Source: Pantoea coffeiphila (lineage in GTDB: Bacteria; Pseudomonadota; Gammaproteobacteria; Enterobacterales; Enterobacteriaceae). From it: DNA of 64,000 bases. The stretch covers positions 91,419 to 155,418 of the forward strand of contig NZ_JAFBFW010000010.1 of the NCBI RefSeq assembly GCF_016909495.1, in the 5' to 3' direction. Each line of letters begins with the position of its first letter. Positions within the stretch are counted from its first letter, which is position 1. The notes under the pieces were generated by a model. That model saw only the letters and a list, made by a program, of their open reading frames with translations, searched no databases and was not told the origin of the DNA. Position numbers and translations under genes: made by a program. Shown in pieces: positions 9,262-17,671 of this stretch.

Positions 9262-10950
9262 ATGATTAAGAATATAGATTTTGTTAGTTTTAAAAAGCTC
9301 AAAGGGATAAATCTTTCCTTCGACAGTCATCTAAACGTGATTTCTGGCACTAACGGCGCATGTAAAACAACATTACTTCATCTAATAAGCAATGCATTTC
9401 AAATGCCTACCGCAAGATCTAACCCGCATATAAATAGTAAGTGCATAAAAATAATAAAAGATATAAATAAAATAGCTAACCCTAAAATGGAAGCCATTGT
9501 TAAAGATTCAAAATATACTGATCCAGCAGATGGTATTAAAGGTAAGCTATTTAGTGTAAATTATTTAGATGATCAAACCCTTGATTTTAGAAAGCATAAC
9601 TCTAAAGATGATAATTTAGCTCAACGATACGCTCTAAAACCAATGTATTCGAGAGGGAAGCCAAAAGAATCACTTCCTTCAAGACCCGTAATTTATTTAG
9701 GTTTATCAAGGTTATTCCCAATCGGAGAAACAAAAGACTCTGATATATCTATCCAAAGATCTAACCTTCCTGATGAATATAATAATTTGATCTCGAATAT
9801 ATATAAGGAGTTTTTAGGTTTCGAAATTAGTAATATAGCATCTAATAGTATTAATGATTTTAAGTCCGGCCCAGAATTCAAAACGAATAATCCTGATATA
9901 GATTCGAACACTATCTCTTCCGGGGAAGATAACCTTTTTATCATATTAAAAGCTTTGGTAAGCCTAAGATTCTATTACCAATCATTGACCGAATCGATTC
10001 ATGACAAAGAAAGCATTCTCCTTATAGATGAATTTGATGCTACTCTTCACCCATATTTGCAAACTAAATTATTAGAAAAGATGAACGAATATGCGAAGGA
10101 ATATAAAATACAAATATTCTTAACAACGCATAGCCTATCATTATTAAAATTTTCTTCTAATTCAAAAATAAAAATAACATATTTGATTAATGACCATAGT
10201 AATATAATAAGTTTAGAAGACCCAAGCTATATAAAAATAAAAATGTTTTTACAAAACAAAAGCAAGGATAGCACTTACAGTCGACACAAAATACCTGTAT
10301 TTACCGAAGACCCAGAGGCACGCTATTTATTTAATGAGATTTTTAACTACTGGACGTCAAAAAGGCCTGAATTAGCAGCAGTAAGAGATTGTTTCCATCT
10401 CGTAGATTGTTCTATTGGTGCCAACAATTTAAAAACTATTTTCGATGATCCATTTCTTATGGAGACATCATTAAAGTCTATTTGTATATATGACGGTGAT
10501 CATCAAGGTGATGTAAGAAAAAGCACAATTTCTCTCCCTGGGAAAAAATCCCCAGAGGAATTTATCCTTGAACATTGTGAGACCGTTCTAAAAGAAGATG
10601 ATGCTTCATTTTGGCGTAATCCTGATATATATAACCTTGGTTTTACGAAAGATTATTATCTCACAGAAATTCAACCATTAATAAACACTATAAAAATGCA
10701 ATATGAATCCATGAAAGAAAATAGTGAGTCTACTCATGGATACAAAAGAGCTAAATACAAAAAATTATTTAATGACCATAGAAATTACTTTACGATGATC
10801 ACAAGAAATTGGATTGTCAGGGCTGAAAACCAAAAGGAATTAGAGTTCTTTTACAACGGTTTAAAGCAACTTTTTTATAAAGTCATGATACAAAACAATA
10901 TTAGTAATGTAAAATGGACTACAGATTTTAACAGCATAGCCCAAGACTAA
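9262..10950 (+). CDS. OLD-like AAA ATPase with Toprim-like C-terminus
   Basis: A 562-residue ABC/SMC-class ATPase. Walker A is GTNGACKTT at 29-37, with Cys34 where most relatives have Gly; signature SSGED (219-223); Walker B ILLIDEFD with Asp256-Glu257; switch histidine in LTTHSLS. The C-terminal region has VFTEDPEA with Glu349 and IYDGDHQGD with Asp411-Asp413, matching the Glu and DxD of a Toprim nuclease as in OLD-family proteins. Such proteins act in phage defence (P2 Old, Gabija GajA). It closes the three-gene set and is followed by a strong terminator. Nuclease function is inferred. Confidence 0.8.
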   Translation: MIKNIDFVSFKKLKGINLSFDSHLNVISGTNGACKTTLLHLISNAFQMPTARSNPHINSKCIKIIKDINKIANPKMEAIVKDSKYTDPADGIKGKLFSVNYLDDQTLDFRKHNSKDDNLAQRYALKPMYSRGKPKESLPSRPVIYLGLSRLFPIGETKDSDISIQRSNLPDEYNNLISNIYKEFLGFEISNIASNSINDFKSGPEFKTNNPDIDSNTISSGEDNLFIILKALVSLRFYYQSLTESIHDKESILLIDEFDATLHPYLQTKLLEKMNEYAKEYKIQIFLTTHSLSLLKFSSNSKIKITYLINDHSNIISLEDPSYIKIKMFLQNKSKDSTYSRHKIPVFTEDPEARYLFNEIFNYWTSKRPELAAVRDCFHLVDCSIGANNLKTIFDDPFLMETSLKSICIYDGDHQGDVRKSTISLPGKKSPEEFILEHCETVLKEDDASFWRNPDIYNLGFTKDYYLTEIQPLINTIKMQYESMKENSESTHGYKRAKYKKLFNDHRNYFTMITRNWIVRAENQKELEFFYNGLKQLFYKVMIQNNISNVKWTTDFNSIAQD

Positions 10951-10970
10951 AAAATCAATATCTGTTTAAG

Positions 10971-11018
10971 CAAGGGCTAACTCATCGAAGCTACGCTTCT
11001 TTGAGTTCCCTTGTTTTT
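10971..11018 (+). terminator. Strong terminator closing the defence-like set
   Basis: Long interrupted stem: CAAGGG, AACTCA and GAAGC pair with GCTTC, TGAGTT and CCCTTG around a TAC loop, then five T. It separates the ATPase gene from the mobilization genes. Confidence 0.85.
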
Positions 11019-11161
11019 CGCCCTACGGTTGAAAAAGAAGAGCCGGGTCAAATTCAAAATATTGACATATCACATTTTTGAAATATAAATGTACAAAGTG
11101 CTGCAACGGAATTGCTCACAATAAAAGTAATACAAAACCTAATATACGAAAAGGAGCTTCT
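11019..11161 (+). other. Possible origin of transfer region
   Basis: Noncoding DNA directly upstream of the MobC-like gene and relaxase, the usual place for oriT in mobilizable elements. It contains GCCCTACGGTTGAAAAAG and an AT-rich tract with CAAATTCAAAATATTGACATA. No nic site could be recognised, so this is a positional guess only. Confidence 0.25.
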
Positions 11162-11545
11162 ATGAAAGAAACTATAGGATTACCATTCTGTAAGAAAAAC
11201 AACAAAGTCCCAGCTAAATCATTGCGTACTCATTGTGTCAGCGCCCGATTCAACCATGAAGAACTACAGCTTCTCGACACGAAACGCGGTGATAAAAGCA
11301 AGGGAGAGTGGCTTCGCTTAGCGTCCCTGGATAAGCTTCCTTTGTCCGTTCCTGCCATCAACTTAGAAGCCTGGAAATCTCTGAGCGAAATTTCACAGAA
11401 GCTGAACAAGCTTGTCGCTCATCTGGATAACAAAAGCCAGGGTAGCTCTCTGACGCAAACAGAACTATTCGCAGTGAAGCGCCAGATCTCTGAGCTTCGC
11501 ATAAATCTTGTTGGTGCAGATCTATGGGGAGAAAGAAATGAATGA
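11162..11545 (+). CDS. mobC: MobC-like mobilization accessory protein
   Basis: A 127-residue protein encoded just before the relaxase. VSARFNHEELQLLDTKRGDKSKGEWLR is typical of the ribbon-helix-helix-like N-terminal part of MobC/MbeC proteins that help relaxases bind and open oriT; the C-terminal part is helical (SEISQKLNKLVAHL, AVKRQISELRINLV). The ATG at 11162 is chosen because AAAGGAGC lies 6 bp upstream; the longer reading from 11078 lacks this. The stop overlaps the relaxase start in ATGA, indicating translational coupling. Confidence 0.8.
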   Translation: MKETIGLPFCKKNNKVPAKSLRTHCVSARFNHEELQLLDTKRGDKSKGEWLRLASLDKLPLSVPAINLEAWKSLSEISQKLNKLVAHLDNKSQGSSLTQTELFAVKRQISELRINLVGADLWGERNE

Positions 11546-12729
11546 AAGGGATGCAAAAAATCAAAAGAGGAAAAACCTTTAACGGGCTAATTTCTTATTT
11601 ATTAAAACCTGCTTCGCACCACAAATTAGATCCGAGTGTGGTTGGTGGCAATGTGATAGAAAGCTTCGCAGAAGCACTAAGTGCAGAGTTCAACGCTACG
11701 AAGCTCCTGCGCTCCGATGTCAGTAAACCTGTATGGCACAATTCTCTGCGTCTGCCTGCTGGTGAGAGTCTATCTATACAACGATGGAAAATGTTAGCCG
11801 ATGACTATATGAAGCGTATGGGCTTCTCTGAAACGCATTTACGTGCATACGTGCTTCATGATGATAAAGATGGCCAACATATCCATATAGTAGCAAGCCG
11901 CATTGATGCAACATCCGGGAAGCTCTACTTAGGTAAAAATGAGAACCTTATCAGCACCCGTATCATCCAGGATCTTGAAAAAGACTACCAGCTAACACAA
12001 ACCAAAGGTGCTGATGCACTAAAACCCTCTTCATCACCAGTAAAACGTAAAAAATCACGTAATGAAGCGATGCAGGAGAAAAGAACTGGCAAAAAATGCC
12101 CAAAAACAATCATACAAGAAGCTATAGATACGCTCATAACCAGCAAGATTTCAGAAGATGAGTTTGTGCAGCAGCTTGCAGCACAAAAGATAAAAGCAAT
12201 TCCCAACAGGGCTTCAACCGGAAAAATGAACGGTTTTTCGTTTGAGTACGCCAACATTTCATTCAAGGCATCCCAATTAGGTAAAAAGTATTCATGGAAA
12301 AACTTAGAGCCGTTCATCATCATTGCTCCCCTTGCCGTAGATGACAGAAAAGCTTCCATTGCCTTCAATGCAACCAACCCAGAAGAAATTATCAGGATAG
12401 TGAAAGCTGATGCCGTAAGTTTTTTTGGTGGTATAGATGCAGAAAACACCCTGCTTCCTTTATCTGTCTTGCCTGTAGTAGATGATATCTATCAAGAGAA
12501 AGTTAAAACCACAGGTAAAAGCTATGTGGACGTAGCGATGCGATGGATAGAAACCATTCCTTTTATAGACACAATAGTCATCACCCTCAAAAAACTACGT
12601 AATCCATTGTTAAGGGCGTTTAAACAGCCTCCGAAGATTTTTTCGGCTACCCCCCTTTATATACACAATACCCCTCTTTCTGCTGTTGAAAAAACTATAA
12701 AATCAAACGTTTTTAGGTCGAAAATTTAG
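11542..12729 (+). CDS. mobA: MOBP-type relaxase
   Basis: DNA-nicking relaxase of 395 residues that would start conjugal transfer of the island. The N-terminal GKTFNGLISYLL holds the candidate nucleophile Tyr; VLHDDKDGQHIHIVASRID is the metal-binding histidine motif (HxDxxxxHxHxV) of MOBP relaxases. After about residue 170 the protein is basic (KRKKSRNEAMQEKR) and then of unknown fold; no primase or helicase domain is present. Coupled to the MobC-like gene by a 4-bp overlap. No coupling protein or type IV secretion genes are nearby, so transfer would need a helper plasmid or ICE. Confidence 0.88.
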   Translation: MKGMQKIKRGKTFNGLISYLLKPASHHKLDPSVVGGNVIESFAEALSAEFNATKLLRSDVSKPVWHNSLRLPAGESLSIQRWKMLADDYMKRMGFSETHLRAYVLHDDKDGQHIHIVASRIDATSGKLYLGKNENLISTRIIQDLEKDYQLTQTKGADALKPSSSPVKRKKSRNEAMQEKRTGKKCPKTIIQEAIDTLITSKISEDEFVQQLAAQKIKAIPNRASTGKMNGFSFEYANISFKASQLGKKYSWKNLEPFIIIAPLAVDDRKASIAFNATNPEEIIRIVKADAVSFFGGIDAENTLLPLSVLPVVDDIYQEKVKTTGKSYVDVAMRWIETIPFIDTIVITLKKLRNPLLRAFKQPPKIFSATPLYIHNTPLSAVEKTIKSNVFRSKI

Positions 12730-12770
12730 CATTATTTTTGCTGAAAGCAGCTATGCAATTGATTTTAGTA

Positions 12771-12805
12771 TAATTAATCGATCGTCACAATCGATCGATT
12801 AATTA
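12771..12805. repeat. Perfect 14-bp inverted repeat
   Basis: TAATTAATCGATCG and its exact reverse complement separated by TCACAAT. It is centred between the relaxase gene and the DUF4755-like gene and could be an operator, a replication or transfer structure, or a recombination core site. Confidence 0.75.
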
Positions 12806-12811
12806 CATATG

Positions 12812-12828
12812 ATAGGCGAAACCTATCA
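12812..12828. repeat. Palindrome ATAGGnnnAACCTATCA, copy 1
   Basis: ATAGG / CCTAT arms about five bases apart (ATAGGCGAAACCTATCA). Fourteen of 17 positions recur at 14086-14102 in the same orientation. The two copies flank the two small genes between them. Confidence 0.6.
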
Positions 12829-12966
12829 GGATGAAAATATCGATCGGTACAAATGATTTGATAACTTTATAGCTTTGTACAAAATGTACTTTGAAGGAAC
12901 TATCGGCTAATAGATTGATTTTACTAGCCTATTTACAATATCGTTATATCATACAGGAACAAACGT

Positions 12967-13545
12967 ATGAAATTCTTCATGATGAAGCGTGTATTGCTGG
13001 CGATTGCACTCCCTATTATTGTTGCTTACTTTGGGGGTTCTAAAGTGATGTCAGTATATTGGGTTCCCATTTTTTTTATCAGCGCTATGTTATGTGCAAC
13101 AGCTTTTGGTAAATATATTGTCAGGAAAAACAATGATGCGACATTCAATTACCTAAATGAAAACAATGATGGGATCTATCTTCATAAATTCAATGATTGT
13201 GAAATCCGGTTAGACACAAATAAACAAGAGATTTTCCTTAAAAATAGCGAAGGAGCAAATACATATTCTTTTGAGGAAATTAAAGAGTGGAGCTACAACA
13301 TTACCTATGGTGGTGAAGTTGCAGGTACTGGATTAAGCAGTATCAGAGAAAACGGTAAAACATTAAGTCAAAACATCGCTGATACAGGTCTCTTTATCCG
13401 TGTAAAAGACGTTCGTAAACCAGAGTGGCATATCCAGTTCTATCCTCGTAATGATTCTTTTAATTCTCGTAAGGGCATTAATGATCTCAAAGCACAACTT
13501 AACCAATGGATGGAGATCTTTGACCAGAATTTGAATGCTGCATGA
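12967..13545 (+). CDS. Membrane-anchored protein, DUF4755-like
   Basis: A 192-residue protein with two N-terminal hydrophobic segments (residues about 8-24 and 29-50: VLLAIALPIIVAYFGG and WVPIFFISAMLCATAF) and a cytosolic or periplasmic beta-rich domain with YSFEEIKEWSYNITYGGEV and PEWHIQFYPRN. I associate this with DUF4755-type proteins seen on plasmids and islands; no function is known to me. It stands alone on the plus strand after the relaxase and may be regulated through the inverted repeats upstream. Confidence 0.6.
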   Translation: MKFFMMKRVLLAIALPIIVAYFGGSKVMSVYWVPIFFISAMLCATAFGKYIVRKNNDATFNYLNENNDGIYLHKFNDCEIRLDTNKQEIFLKNSEGANTYSFEEIKEWSYNITYGGEVAGTGLSSIRENGKTLSQNIADTGLFIRVKDVRKPEWHIQFYPRNDSFNSRKGINDLKAQLNQWMEIFDQNLNAA

Positions 13546-13596
13546 AATCAAAACACATCTTGCTTAAAACAGAGTCTATATCGAGGTAGATTCTGT

Positions 13597-14016
13597 TTAA
13601 GCATTTTTGTTATAGTTCGCTATATAGTTTACATTCTTATCTCTTAATGATTTTGCTAACACGGAACGATCATATTTTCTTTTTTCTGTTATAAAAACAG
13701 TTTCTGAATTAGCTTTATTCTTCATGATGAAGTGAATGAGTAATCCACACATTCTTCTTATTTTATCAGCATCGATTACTCTTTTTTCAACATTGTTAAT
13801 AAAGCAGTAATAAGAGGTAAGCATAAAAGATAAAACAACATCTCTATTAGCTAACTCTATATTATCAATGTCATTTTTATACTTGATATAGAAACCAACA
13901 CAAAAAAGGTAAGATTTATCAATTATATCTGATTCTGATAGTCCAGATTCTTCGAGTTTCTTCACGAAACGTTCAAAAAGAATTAGAAAACGTTCCATGC
14001 TATTTAGTTTTTCCAT
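13597..14016 (-). CDS. Small helical protein of unknown function
   Basis: I do not recognise this 139-residue protein. It is predicted to be almost entirely helical, with ERFLILFERFVKKLEESGL at the N-terminus, a hydrophobic centre (VVLSFMLTSYYCFINN) and a basic C-terminus (EKRKYDRSVLAKSLRDK). The start is placed at the second ATG (14016), which has AAGGATG about 8 bp upstream; an ATG at 14025 would add three residues. It is convergent with the membrane protein gene and reads the same way as the recombinase set, from which it is separated by the second palindrome copy. Confidence 0.6.
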   Translation of the reverse strand: MEKLNSMERFLILFERFVKKLEESGLSESDIIDKSYLFCVGFYIKYKNDIDNIELANRDVVLSFMLTSYYCFINNVEKRVIDADKIRRMCGLLIHFIMKNKANSETVFITEKRKYDRSVLAKSLRDKNVNYIANYNKNA

Positions 14017-14085
14017 AATTTGCATCCTTGCAATTAATTATATCGTCCTGATATTGTATATCTACCATAAAATATCATTGAGTCA

Positions 14086-14102
14086 ATAGGTATAACCTAT
14101 CA
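14086..14102. repeat. Palindrome ATAGGnnnAACCTATCA, copy 2
   Basis: ATAGGTATAACCTATCA, matching copy 1 at 12812 in 14 of 17 bases. It overlaps the stop codon of the coiled-coil gene at the 3' end of the recombinase operon. Confidence 0.6.
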
Positions 14103-14507
14103 ATTGCATCTATCAATTTCAGGAAAGTAAGAATTTAGCTCGTTTTCTGTTATCCCTTTTAGATAACAACAATAATTTAGTTTAACATTTTCTTCATGCA
14201 AAACTTTATTAGCCATCTCTAATTCTTTAACTTTTATTTCGAGAGTGGCTATTCTTTTCTGTGCGGAGATTAGATTATCTGGCTTTTGTAAGCCTGTAGC
14301 TTCTCTTTTTAATACTTTTTTCTTAAATCTTAACGAGTCAACTATTTCTTTGTGTGTGTTTAGAGCTTGACGAGTAGGCCTCCTTCCTAACTTTCTAGAT
14401 ATAAGGGTACAGAGATTATCCCAAGTCAATTTATTTCTACTATCGTCCCAATTTGTTATACAACCTACAATATAATTAATCTCTCTTCTTGTTAAATGTT
14501 TCGCCAT
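14100..14507 (-). CDS. Small coiled-coil protein of recombinase operon
   Basis: A 135-residue basic protein: an N-terminal helical, DNA-binding-like region (RREINYIVGCITNWDDSRNKLTWDNLC, GRRPTRQALNTHKEIVDSL) followed by a heptad-rich coiled coil (ISAQKRIATLEIKVKELEMA). Size, position and coiled coil recall TnpC of Tn554 (about 125 residues) and the small third protein of recombinase-trio elements. It starts 10 bp after the 611-residue recombinase with AGAGAGG as ribosome site, so it belongs to that operon. Its likely role is to guide or orient recombination, by analogy only. Confidence 0.6.
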   Translation of the reverse strand: MAKHLTRREINYIVGCITNWDDSRNKLTWDNLCTLISRKLGRRPTRQALNTHKEIVDSLRFKKKVLKREATGLQKPDNLISAQKRIATLEIKVKELEMANKVLHEENVKLNYCCYLKGITENELNSYFPEIDRCN

Positions 14508-14517
14508 AAAAACCTCT

Positions 14518-16353
14518 CTAATTATTATTTATTCCTTTTAGGTGAATTAAATTATGATTAAGCCATCTTTCAGCACCATAAACGCCATCTTCTTTATCTT
14601 TATAATTTATTGAGATAAGTTTTTCAATTTTTTCTTTCAAAGAAGAATTTATATCTTCCAAATTTAAACCAGGGTATCTTGAACATGGAGTAATGGCATA
14701 ATTATGCTGACAATAACCAATAGTAGAGAATAGATACGCACCATGAGTTAGATTCTCAAGCTTAATGACTTTAGATGCCTTGTTAATATCCCCGTCTAAA
14801 TTTGGACATGAGTGAGGTTTTGTATCATCAATACCCAATGCTTTAACGAAAGATTGCATATGCTCTTTTGATGTGTGGTCATAATACTTGTTTTGATAGA
14901 TGTTTCTCCTACCGGACCATCTTGCAATGTTTAGTTCACTCATACCGCCAAACTTAGCAAATGTATTCAACAAATGCCTTGGTTGATGTGAATGCATGGA
15001 AAAGGGTATTTCATGTTCATCATAAAACCCATGACGTTCAAAAATATTCTTATAAAGTTTGTTTACAGCAGAGTTTTTATTAATATCAGTCATAAAAAAG
15101 CTATATGTAGGTCGATACAATTTCCATTCATTAGTGTCTTTCATTGGATGTAATTGATGTTCATTTATCAAGCACAACGCATTGCTATATTTGGTTTTTG
15201 AATATTGATCCAAATATGGAAATTCTTTTGGCTTGAAACTACGAATCTCATTCCATAATGACTTTAATGTAAAATTAAAATCATATCGTATTAAGTTATT
15301 TATCCCATAATTTAAAACTAATCGTCTTAACTTATCTTTGCATTTTTCTCTTTCGGTTATATCATATCCTAATGCTTGGCACACCTCTATGACGGTTAGA
15401 GGCTTATTTGGATTGATATTAGGACATGTCGCTGTCATAAATACTTCTTCTTTTAAATTTTCATGCCATTGAGCTAATCCTCTTGCCTGCTCGGAAATGC
15501 GTCTTAATCTTGCTATAGCTTTCTTCGCAACTGGAACCATAGCAGTAGATATCCATTTTATATCTGCCCCAGCTCCTTTAGATGTATAAATCCTCAATCC
15601 ATAACGAGCGATTCCTTCACTATCACTCTCAAATATTTCACAATCTTCTGAAAGAGATAAAATTTCGTTTATTCTGCATGGGGCACACATCAACAAAGCA
15701 AATATGGATGTAGTAAAAATGTCTTTTAAACTAAGCAAATGATCCTCTTTAGCAAAGATACTCGCTAAAGCCTCCATTGCCTTTAAATCAGAAAGTTTTC
15801 CATCTTTTCCAATAATTTCATCTATAGATTGCCTATCTGCTGATTTCTTAGCCCTGATAGGACTAACCCATTTCATGGTAAAAGATTTAACGAAATTATG
15901 GTTAATAAGAAATTTTGATATGCGCTCTAATGTCTTGCCAACTTTAGCAACAACTGAAATACTATATTTAGATTTTGAGATCCTTACTGCATTATCAAAG
16001 ACCATTATGGTACAGTTAGTTATCTTAGCATTACCTGTCAACTGGATAAGCGACTTCTCGATTAGCTTTAAAGCTCTCATTTCTTCCTTAAGCTTTATTT
16101 TATTACCAAGAGCCTGATGGTAAATGATAAATGCTTTAGCAAAATCTAAAAAATCCGAATCTAATGTATCCTGTGGGCTTAAAATTCCTTTCTTGGCATC
16201 GAGTTTTCTAAATGTATAAAACCCCTTCCACACATTATTATTCCAATCGAAATCTGGGCCATAGACGTTAAGTTTGTTTCTACAAAAATTAATGAAATCA
16301 CTGATGTTTTCTTCTGCTTTTGACTTTGAACTTTCAAAAATTAAATTTTTCAT
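14518..16353 (-). CDS. Large tyrosine recombinase (third of trio)
   Basis: A 611-residue tyrosine recombinase. Catalytic elements: Arg227 in APCRINEILSL, HQPRH with His456 and Arg459, Trp479 in IARWSGRR and the Tyr pair at 490-491 in KYYDHTS. A C-terminal Cys/His-rich stretch (HSCPNLDGD, GYCQHNYAITPCSRYP) may bind zinc. The size matches TnpB of Tn554 (about 630 residues). It lies 4 bp after the second recombinase and 10 bp before the coiled-coil gene. All core residues are present, so it looks catalytically competent. Confidence 0.8.
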   Translation of the reverse strand: MKNLIFESSKSKAEENISDFINFCRNKLNVYGPDFDWNNNVWKGFYTFRKLDAKKGILSPQDTLDSDFLDFAKAFIIYHQALGNKIKLKEEMRALKLIEKSLIQLTGNAKITNCTIMVFDNAVRISKSKYSISVVAKVGKTLERISKFLINHNFVKSFTMKWVSPIRAKKSADRQSIDEIIGKDGKLSDLKAMEALASIFAKEDHLLSLKDIFTTSIFALLMCAPCRINEILSLSEDCEIFESDSEGIARYGLRIYTSKGAGADIKWISTAMVPVAKKAIARLRRISEQARGLAQWHENLKEEVFMTATCPNINPNKPLTVIEVCQALGYDITEREKCKDKLRRLVLNYGINNLIRYDFNFTLKSLWNEIRSFKPKEFPYLDQYSKTKYSNALCLINEHQLHPMKDTNEWKLYRPTYSFFMTDINKNSAVNKLYKNIFERHGFYDEHEIPFSMHSHQPRHLLNTFAKFGGMSELNIARWSGRRNIYQNKYYDHTSKEHMQSFVKALGIDDTKPHSCPNLDGDINKASKVIKLENLTHGAYLFSTIGYCQHNYAITPCSRYPGLNLEDINSSLKEKIEKLISINYKDKEDGVYGAERWLNHNLIHLKGINNN

Positions 16354-16357
16354 AATA

Positions 16358-17671
16358 TCACCAACTGTTAAAATGTTTGCACTCAGTACAACCTTTAATT
16401 AATACATTTTTTTCTGTTCTACATCCTCGAATGTCGCTAACAAAAATATTAAGCAAAATGTCGCCTTCATAAGCTTGTTTACCCAAAAAAATGTCAGATA
16501 TAGGCTGAAGATATTTAGATATCGCTTTATCTATGTCTATTACATTATCAGGAAGATTCTGAACATAGCAGCCTACACTTCCTGTTCCAGAATGGTCCAA
16601 AGACATAGCAATTGACGCTAAACTTTCACCGGACTTAGCCAGCATTGTGGCAAATGTGTATCGAAATCTGACTGAGCTAATTCGTATAATCTTCCCCGTT
16701 CTTGGAGAGACTAATTTCATTTTCTTAGACAATGATGCTATTGCACGATTCATTGATCCTGTAGTTATATGAAGATCTTCATTTTCTAAATAGTGTTCAA
16801 TATCAATATCCCTGTCTAAATTTCGTAAGCTATATGTTGATAAGAAAAGAGGGATTTTATCAATGTTTTTATACTTTAATTCACATCCAAGATAATCAGA
16901 AATAATCTCAGTATTGATATCTAATATTTTGTGCAATGTGTCCCATAACGATTCATTTATTTCAACTTTTCTATAGCTACCTTTATTTACACCTCTCTGT
17001 TTTTTTCTTGGTATATTCAAATAATAAATATTATTTTCATTAAATAGATCTTTCCTTTTCAAGGCTGTTAATTGCGAAATCCTTCTTCCACTATGCAATA
17101 AAAGTTTTAGCATGGCGTAAGTATGGATACTTATTTTCCCTGTGTTATAAGCCTCTTCCGTAGCATTTGAAATACACTTTAACTCTTCAATATTAAAAGG
17201 TCCTTTATTGGGGTCCCTCATTTTTACAACATCACCATAGCCATATTTTTTTATTTTTATCTCATTAAATAGTTTAATGACTTTTGAATCTATCCCTGGA
17301 AAGTTTAATGAGTGCCATTTGTTTAGCATTACTTTTAATTTACTGAATTGATACAAACGATTTTTACCCAACCTAGCCATGAAGTTTAATATTAATGATT
17401 CATCTATATAATCTACTACCTGTTTATTAATCATCTTGTTAAAAGTATGGAACACATGCTCCGCATAACCATCACTTAACTCACTTACAAAATATGTCAT
17501 TGTTTTTATAAAACCATCATATAGCCCTTCATTTAAATATTTTAGAGTTTCAGCAATATTCAGATTACAGTTTTTGCTTATTTTCCAGTTATCATCAAAG
17601 GTATTGACCTCATATCCAGAACTACTCAATATATAATCATTATTATACTTTTTTAATCTCGCTTTATTCAT
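16358..17671 (-). CDS. Tyrosine recombinase (second of trio), altered His box
   Basis: A 437-residue recombinase. It keeps the first Arg (HSGRRISQLTAL), the second Arg in VRFRYTFATML, the later His in LDHSG and a Tyr in GCYVQ, but the first catalytic His of the usual HxLR box is Val, so activity may be reduced or the protein may act with its neighbours. It ends with GCTECKHF, a possible zinc knuckle. The ATG at 17671 is preferred because GGTGGAGGT lies just upstream; a GTG at 17683 would add four residues. It overlaps the upstream recombinase gene by 8 bp. Confidence 0.8.
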   Translation of the reverse strand: MNKARLKKYNNDYILSSSGYEVNTFDDNWKISKNCNLNIAETLKYLNEGLYDGFIKTMTYFVSELSDGYAEHVFHTFNKMINKQVVDYIDESLILNFMARLGKNRLYQFSKLKVMLNKWHSLNFPGIDSKVIKLFNEIKIKKYGYGDVVKMRDPNKGPFNIEELKCISNATEEAYNTGKISIHTYAMLKLLLHSGRRISQLTALKRKDLFNENNIYYLNIPRKKQRGVNKGSYRKVEINESLWDTLHKILDINTEIISDYLGCELKYKNIDKIPLFLSTYSLRNLDRDIDIEHYLENEDLHITTGSMNRAIASLSKKMKLVSPRTGKIIRISSVRFRYTFATMLAKSGESLASIAMSLDHSGTGSVGCYVQNLPDNVIDIDKAISKYLQPISDIFLGKQAYEGDILLNIFVSDIRGCRTEKNVLIKGCTECKHFNSW

